Shown here: one piece after another, positions 6,473 to 9,650 of the stretch
Layout: every line of letters starts with the position of its first letter
Numbering within the stretch: position 1 is the first letter of the stretch
Assembly (NCBI GenBank): GCA_043758775.1
Contig: JAYVMU010000027.1
Coordinates: 1-9,650 of the forward strand
Direction: 5' to 3'
DNA from: JACMMS01 sp043758775
GTDB lineage: Bacteria > Pseudomonadota > Gammaproteobacteria > Burkholderiales > Methylophilaceae
Length of the DNA stretch: 9,650 bases
The notes under the pieces: model-generated
Database searches by the model: none
Seen by the model: the letters and a program-made list of their open reading frames with translations, nothing else
What the model was told of the DNA's origin: nothing
Program-made: the position numbers and the translations under genes

Positions 6473-7429
6473 CTTTTGGCCGAAGTCATGTTGCCGATGG
6501 CACTACTGGTTGCCGCCGGTGCATGGTGGAGACGCCAGCTAGGCGCTGAAGGTGTGGCATTGGTACGCGGATATATCAGCACGATTACCTTACACTTGTT
6601 TGTTCCGGCTTTATTGTTTGCATCGGCAGCAACCGCCACAATAAACGAAGAATTATTATCAGTACCGGTGTTGGTGGGTGTGGGCGTGTTGATCTCTGGT
6701 GGTGTTTTATACTTAGGCCTACGTTTGTTGGCATGGTCAACGATAATCTCACGGCCTACCCGAGCAGGATTGTTGTTGTGTGGCATGTTTGGCAACGTGT
6801 TATTCATGGGTTATCCCTTGTTACATTATTTGTACGGTGATATGGGTAGTCAGTACGCGGTGTTTGCAGACATGGGCGCATCTACCCCTCTGCTATGGAG
6901 CTTGGGTGTTTGGGTGGCAAGTCATATCGGAGGTCAGCAACGTGAAACGGGCCATCCATTAATAAATTGGCTTAAACTTCCTCCGGTTGCTGCTTTTTTT
7001 TCGGGATTGTTGCTGGGACACGCACATTTACCGATAACCCCCTTGGTCCATGCTGCCCGTTTTATCGGGCAACCCACCGTACCCGTGATGTTGTTGATGC
7101 TGGGATTGTCTATCCCTTGGCATAAAATGCAACCTAACCGTATGGTTGCGTGGGTGGTTGTGTACAAATTAATCCTATTGCCGCTAATGATATTAGGATT
7201 GGCTAGATTTTTGTTTGGCGTGTTGCGACCCGCCCAGATAAGTGCCGTGATAGAAAGTGGCGTACCAACGATGTTAATGATGTTAACGCTGGCGGATCGA
7301 TATCATTTGGATATTGAAACCACGGCGTTAACCATTGCATGGACAACGATAGGGTTTCTACTTACATTGCCTATGTGGCTGATGGTGCTAAACCTAGATC
7401 CGGCGATTAACCGCTTATTTGTTATGTAA
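6449..7429 (+). CDS. AEC-family (auxin efflux carrier-like) permease
   Basis: 326 residues from the ATG at 6449, an inner-membrane protein of about ten hydrophobic helices in two five-helix halves, as in the AEC / bile-arsenite-riboflavin transporter group. Family-like segments: LLAEVMLPMALLVAAGAWWRR at the N-terminus, TLHLFVPALLF near 47-57, FGNVLFMGYPLL at 114-124, GQPTVPVMLLMLGLSI at 207-222, YKLILLPLMI at 239-248 and ESGVPTMLMMLTLADRY at 269-285. The substrate cannot be told; characterised bacterial relatives export or import organic acids or amino acids. Start choice is uncertain: ATG 6449 gives the normal family N-terminus but no Shine-Dalgarno, whereas the in-frame TTG at 6347 has AGGAG (6337-6341) at good spacing and would add 34 polar, unfamiliar residues. 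The stop is 4 bp before the MITE-like element. Confidence 0.88.
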   Translation: MSISDYIHLLAEVMLPMALLVAAGAWWRRQLGAEGVALVRGYISTITLHLFVPALLFASAATATINEELLSVPVLVGVGVLISGGVLYLGLRLLAWSTIISRPTRAGLLLCGMFGNVLFMGYPLLHYLYGDMGSQYAVFADMGASTPLLWSLGVWVASHIGGQQRETGHPLINWLKLPPVAAFFSGLLLGHAHLPITPLVHAARFIGQPTVPVMLLMLGLSIPWHKMQPNRMVAWVVVYKLILLPLMILGLARFLFGVLRPAQISAVIESGVPTMLMMLTLADRYHLDIETTALTIAWTTIGFLLTLPMWLMVLNLDPAINRLFVM

Positions 7430-7433
7430 TTGG

Positions 7434-7468
7434 CCTAGGAGCCTGTCGGACTTAATTCGTCGCGCGCG
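7434..7468 (+). repeat. Left terminal inverted repeat of the MITE-like element
   Basis: Begins CCTAGGAGCCTGTCGGACTT and is complementary to 7675-7709 at 33 of 35 positions; the outer 26 bp are perfect. Starts 4 bp after the permease stop codon. Confidence 0.9.
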
Positions 7469-7568
7469 CCGGACTGCTGCATGGTACAGTGCAAGGCGCG
7501 GGGCGCGCCGTTGTGCTGTTCACAACCAGCGGCTCGCAACGCCGCAATGTGCCATGCAGCAGTCCGGC
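7468..7568. repeat. Arm A: internal inverted repeat
   Basis: GCCGGACTGCTGCATGGTACA (21 nt, 7468-7488) pairs with 7548-7568, with a single mismatch. The 59-nt apical region has smaller dyads: GGCGCG-GGG-CGCGCC (7495-7509) and TTGTG-CTGTT-CACAA (7511-7525). It carries TGCAAGGCGCG (7490-7500) and GCAACGCCGCA (7536-7546), motifs shared in inverse orientation with arm B. Confidence 0.85.
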
Positions 7569-7575
7569 CCTCCGG

Positions 7576-7675
7576 GTTGCGACCAGAAAACGTGTCTGCG
7601 GTGTTGCAAAGCTTGCGAATAGAATAACTATTCACTGCGCTTCGCGCCTTGCAGCCATCGTTTTCTGGTCGCAAC
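7576..7675. repeat. Arm B: internal inverted repeat
   Basis: GTTGCGACCAGAAAACG (7576-7592) pairs perfectly over 17 bp with 7659-7675. The apical loop has GAATAG-AATAA-CTATTC (7617-7633). It contains CGCGCCTTGCA (7643-7653), the exact complement of a motif in arm A, and TGCGGTGTTGC (7597-7607), which complements arm A's GCAACGCCGCA with one mismatch. The two arms therefore look like diverged inverted copies in their apical parts. Confidence 0.85.
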
Positions 7676-7709
7676 GCGCACGGCGAATTAAGTCCGACAG
7701 GCTCCTAGG
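7675..7709 (-). repeat. Right terminal inverted repeat of the MITE-like element
   Basis: Complement of the left end, finishing GTCCGACAGGCTCCTAGG. Its last bases supply AGG of the AGGA (7707-7710) ribosome binding site of the next gene, six bases before the ATG at 7717. Confidence 0.9.
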
Positions 7710-7716
7710 ATAAATC

Positions 7717-8139
7717 ATGGCGATAATTTTGCCCCCGGGCATGGTGGCGGACACCCCCAGAAAAAAACGGGTCACGTTAAAAACCCGCATGGGCGAACAG
7801 CTGTCCATGCCTTTTACGTTGCAAGATGACTTGGGGCGTGACAGTGCTGCAGTTTATTTAACCGAGTTATATGAAACGATAAAAACAAAACTTAATGAGC
7901 CGGTAATTAGTCACATCTCTGGTGGATTTGGGATAGACACAGAGACATTAAAACAGCACATCTTATTTATTGCAGCGTTCCATGATTCGATGTTTGGTAC
8001 GTTTAGTCGGCAAAGTACCTTTCCGGAACAAGAGCGTGCTGAATTTATAGAGTTATTTTTTCTCGCTGTGGCCAGTGTGTTGCCGAGTGGTCATATCAGC
8101 ATCGATTTATCGAGCAAACAAATCAGCTGTGGGAATTAG
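7717..8139 (+). CDS. Hypothetical protein of the mpl operon
   Basis: 140 residues; I do not recognise the family. No signal peptide or membrane helix is apparent. The first 30 residues are basic and polar (DTPRKKRVTLKTR). Then comes a mixed stretch with two probable helices, YLTELYETIKTKL near 47-59 and ETLKQHILFIAAFHDSMFG near 76-94, and a hydrophobic helix FIELFFLAVASVLP near 109-122. It looks like a small cytosolic alpha/beta or helical protein. The ATG at 7717 is chosen for AGGA six bases upstream; that site straddles the right end of the MITE-like element. Its stop is only 3 bp before the mpl ATG, so co-transcription and probably translational coupling with mpl are likely. Continuous length, a good start and tight packing argue that it is a real gene. 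Confidence 0.75.
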   Translation: MAIILPPGMVADTPRKKRVTLKTRMGEQLSMPFTLQDDLGRDSAAVYLTELYETIKTKLNEPVISHISGGFGIDTETLKQHILFIAAFHDSMFGTFSRQSTFPEQERAEFIELFFLAVASVLPSGHISIDLSSKQISCGN

Positions 8140-8142
8140 TGC

Positions 8143-9492
8143 ATGCACATTCATATTTTAGGCATATGTGGTACGTTTATGGGGGGTATCGCAGCCATTG
8201 CACGCAGTGCGGGACACACAGTAACCGGTTGCGATAGCCAAGTGTATCCCCCCATGTCGGATCAATTACGTGCAATGGACATTCATCTGATTGAAGGTTA
8301 TGGCACTGAACAGCTGTTAATTCAAGCAGATATATACGTGATTGGTAACGTGGTGTCACGTGGCAATCCATTGATGGAAGCTATTTTGAATCGAGGGTTG
8401 CCCTATATATCGGGTCCGCAATGGCTGGCAGAACACGTGTTGCGCCAGAAATGGGTATTGGCCGTGGCAGGAACGCACGGCAAAACCACCACCACGGCAA
8501 TGTTGGCATGGATACTCGACTATGCGGGATTGCATCCAGGATTTTTAATTGGCGGCATGCCAAATAACTTTGGGGTGTCGGCACGGTTGACCGATTTGCC
8601 ATTTTTTGTCATTGAGGCCGATGAGTACGACACGGCATTCTTTGATAAACGTTCAAAGTTTTTGCATTATCAACCACGTACATTAATATTAAACAATCTG
8701 GAATTCGACCATGCTGATATTTTTCCCGATTTGTTCGCCATTGAAACGCAATTTCACCATTTGCTTCGTACGGTTCCTGCTGAAGGTCTGATTTTGACAC
8801 AACAGCAAGACAGCTTGCGCCGAGTGGTGGAACGTGGCTGCTGGACACCTGTCGCTTGGATGGGCATTGAACAGGGCTGGCACTCAAAGGGGGATGAGTC
8901 AACGTTTGTTGTGTTTGAGGGGCAAGTGGAGCAAGCTGCGGTGTCATGGTCACTTATAGGCGCGCACAACGTCGCCAATGCTGTAGCGGCCATTGCGGCA
9001 GCGCGACATGTTGGCGTGCCACCACAACAGGCAGCGGCAGCACTGTGCACGTTTACTAATGTGAAACGACGGTTAGAGGTGCGCGGTCAGGTGCATGGCG
9101 TGACTGTATACGATGATTTTGCCCATCACCCAACTGCTATTGCAACCACGGTGGCGGGTTTACGGCATAAAATAGGCCATGCAAGAATTATCGCTGTGTT
9201 GGAACCCCGCTCGAACACCATGAAACAAGGAAGTTTAAAGGACGCATTGCCTAGCAGCTTAATGGAAGCCGATCGGGTATTTTGTTACTCGGCTGGTTTG
9301 ACTTGGGATGCGCAAGCATTGTTTGCTCCGATGGGAGCGCGCGCGCAAGTATATGATGATTTAACGGCACTGGTAGCCGCTGTAGTAGAGCAATCTCAAA
9401 TGGGGGATCACGTGTTAGTGATGAGCAATGGTGGTTTTGGGGGGGTACATGATTTATTGTTGCAGGCCTTGCAACGCCTCCCTAGTTTATAG
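8143..9492 (+). CDS. mpl: UDP-N-acetylmuramate:L-alanyl-gamma-D-glutamyl-meso-diaminopimelate ligase
   Basis: 449 residues (E. coli 457). A Mur-ligase paralogue that joins recycled murein tripeptide (L-Ala-gamma-D-Glu-meso-DAP) directly to UDP-MurNAc using ATP, in the cytosol. The N-terminal UDP-binding domain starts MHIHILGICGTFMGGIAAIA, the Mpl-type version. The ATP-binding loop is GTHGKTTTT at 110-118. GGMPNNFGVSARL (137-149), the EADEYDTAFFDKRSKF segment from 158 and NNLEFDHADIFPDL (184-197) are Mpl signatures; the last is the family metal and substrate region. NVKRRLEVRG (306-315), YDDFAHHPTAI (323-333) and LEPRSNTMKQG (353-363) mark the C-terminal domain and separate it from MurC. It lies 3 bp after the 140-residue gene, with GGGA before its ATG, and overlaps the convergent gene at its stop. 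Other recycling genes are not in view. Confidence 0.96.
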   Translation: MHIHILGICGTFMGGIAAIARSAGHTVTGCDSQVYPPMSDQLRAMDIHLIEGYGTEQLLIQADIYVIGNVVSRGNPLMEAILNRGLPYISGPQWLAEHVLRQKWVLAVAGTHGKTTTTAMLAWILDYAGLHPGFLIGGMPNNFGVSARLTDLPFFVIEADEYDTAFFDKRSKFLHYQPRTLILNNLEFDHADIFPDLFAIETQFHHLLRTVPAEGLILTQQQDSLRRVVERGCWTPVAWMGIEQGWHSKGDESTFVVFEGQVEQAAVSWSLIGAHNVANAVAAIAAARHVGVPPQQAAAALCTFTNVKRRLEVRGQVHGVTVYDDFAHHPTAIATTVAGLRHKIGHARIIAVLEPRSNTMKQGSLKDALPSSLMEADRVFCYSAGLTWDAQALFAPMGARAQVYDDLTALVAAVVEQSQMGDHVLVMSNGGFGGVHDLLLQALQRLPSL

Positions 9493-9650
9493 ACAAAATT
9501 GCGCCACGACCTCTTGATAAAATAAGTGGATTTGACGTGCCATGCGAGGTGCTGACCAAAGTTGCGCATGTTCCCGCGCTTCAAGACTGAGTTGCGCACG
9601 TAACGCAGGGTTGGTTAATACGCCCAGTAGCGTGTTGGCAAAAGCCACGG
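9487..9650 (-). CDS. C-terminal fragment, probable GT4-type glycosyltransferase
   Basis: A frame open from the right edge to a TAA at 9489-9487, 53 residues visible, with the start outside the window. Segments such as LLGVLTNPALRAQLSLEARE, then AQLWSAPRMARQIHLFYQEVV, match the usual end of GT-B fold glycosyltransferases of family 4 (a helix of the type 'lL.dp.lr..l...Ar', then a helix ending in 'lY.ev'). Such enzymes transfer sugars from nucleotide-sugars to lipid or glycan acceptors, often in envelope polysaccharide synthesis. Identity rests on these short motifs only. Its stop lies within the last codons of mpl, a 6-nt convergent overlap. Confidence 0.6.
   Translation of the reverse strand, partial: VAFANTLLGVLTNPALRAQLSLEAREHAQLWSAPRMARQIHLFYQEVVAQFCL

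Larger units (their letters stand above)
7434..7709. mobile_element. MITE-like palindromic element, 276 bp, three-way-junction fold
   Basis: Terminal inverted repeats of 35 bp (7434-7468 and 7675-7709), the outer 26 perfect, with only two mismatches inside (both wobble-compatible). Between them are two adjacent hairpin arms. Arm A is 7468-7568, with a 21-bp stem and one mismatch. Arm B is 7576-7675, with a perfect 17-bp stem. A 7-nt linker joins them. About 60% GC by hand count (167 of 276), unlike the neighbouring genes. No transposase is encoded; short open frames inside are by-products of the palindromes. The outer CCTAGG at both ends may be the target duplication or part of the ends. A non-autonomous insertion-sequence derivative (MITE) is the best reading; the parent family is unknown, though CTAG-type targets occur with some IS5-family elements. 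Confidence 0.85.

Noticed and set aside
6324..6542. A 72-codon frame from a GTG at 6324
   Set aside because: It overlaps the permease in another frame, has no family resemblance, and the AGGAG site lies inside it, better placed for the TTG at 6347.
7419..7713. Open frames of 67-79 codons on both strands inside the palindromic element
   Set aside because: They arise on both strands of the same GC-rich inverted repeats, rich in Arg, Cys and Ala, with no credible start or known motif. Palindromic structure explains them better than coding.
8177..9050. Several 60-110 codon frames antisense to mpl
   Set aside because: Shadows of a well-conserved coding frame, with no motifs and implausible composition.
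1..9650. CRISPR array, phage or defence system
   Set aside because: No regularly spaced repeats and no Cas, toxin-antitoxin, restriction or integrase genes; all clear genes are housekeeping apart from the structured repeat and the unknown gene.

Overview
The window looks like a piece of a Gram-negative, probably gammaproteobacterial, chromosome close to the replication origin. The evidence is the dnaN-gyrB pair, a proteobacterial-type GyrB of about 800 residues with the long C-terminal-half insertion, an Lnt lipoprotein acyltransferase and the muropeptide-recycling ligase Mpl, which implies meso-diaminopimelate peptidoglycan and an outer membrane. Base composition is moderately AT-rich in the left half. 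Genus cannot be read from the sequence; a host-associated or slow-growing lineage is possible but not shown.

Layout. Positions 1-405 are the 3' end of dnaN (sliding clamp). A 72-bp gap with a perfect palindromic ParB site (parS) separates it from gyrB (478-2877). recF, normally between these two genes, is absent. On the minus strand, transcribed leftwards, lie a Nudix hydrolase (5547-5996) with its own strong sigma70-type promoter and intrinsic terminator, then nadA (quinolinate synthase, start 5433), then lnt, whose TTG start overlaps the end of nadA by 17 nt. lnt converges on gyrB.

A 452-bp non-coding stretch (5997-6448) holds the Nudix promoter, a dyad element and a 12-bp copy of the end of the repeat described next. 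To the right, on the plus strand, runs a compact gene string: an AEC-family permease, an unrecognised 140-residue protein and mpl. Between the permease and the unknown gene sits the most unusual object in the window: a 276-bp, about 60% GC, MITE-like element (7434-7709). It has 35-bp terminal inverted repeats, and its whole interior is two abutting hairpin arms of 101 and 100 nt, so it can fold as a three-way junction. Its outermost CCTAGG looks like a duplicated target. Removing one copy restores a 17-nt intergenic gap, so it seems to have landed inside an operon. mpl converges with a gene running off the right edge (minus strand), which looks like the C-terminus of a GT4-type glycosyltransferase.

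Together the genes are mostly housekeeping: replication and topology (dnaN, gyrB, parS), NAD synthesis and turnover of NAD-derived nucleotides (nadA, Nudix), and envelope work (lnt, mpl, glycosyltransferase). The novelty is in the structured repeat, the unknown gene behind it and the origin-side rearrangement.
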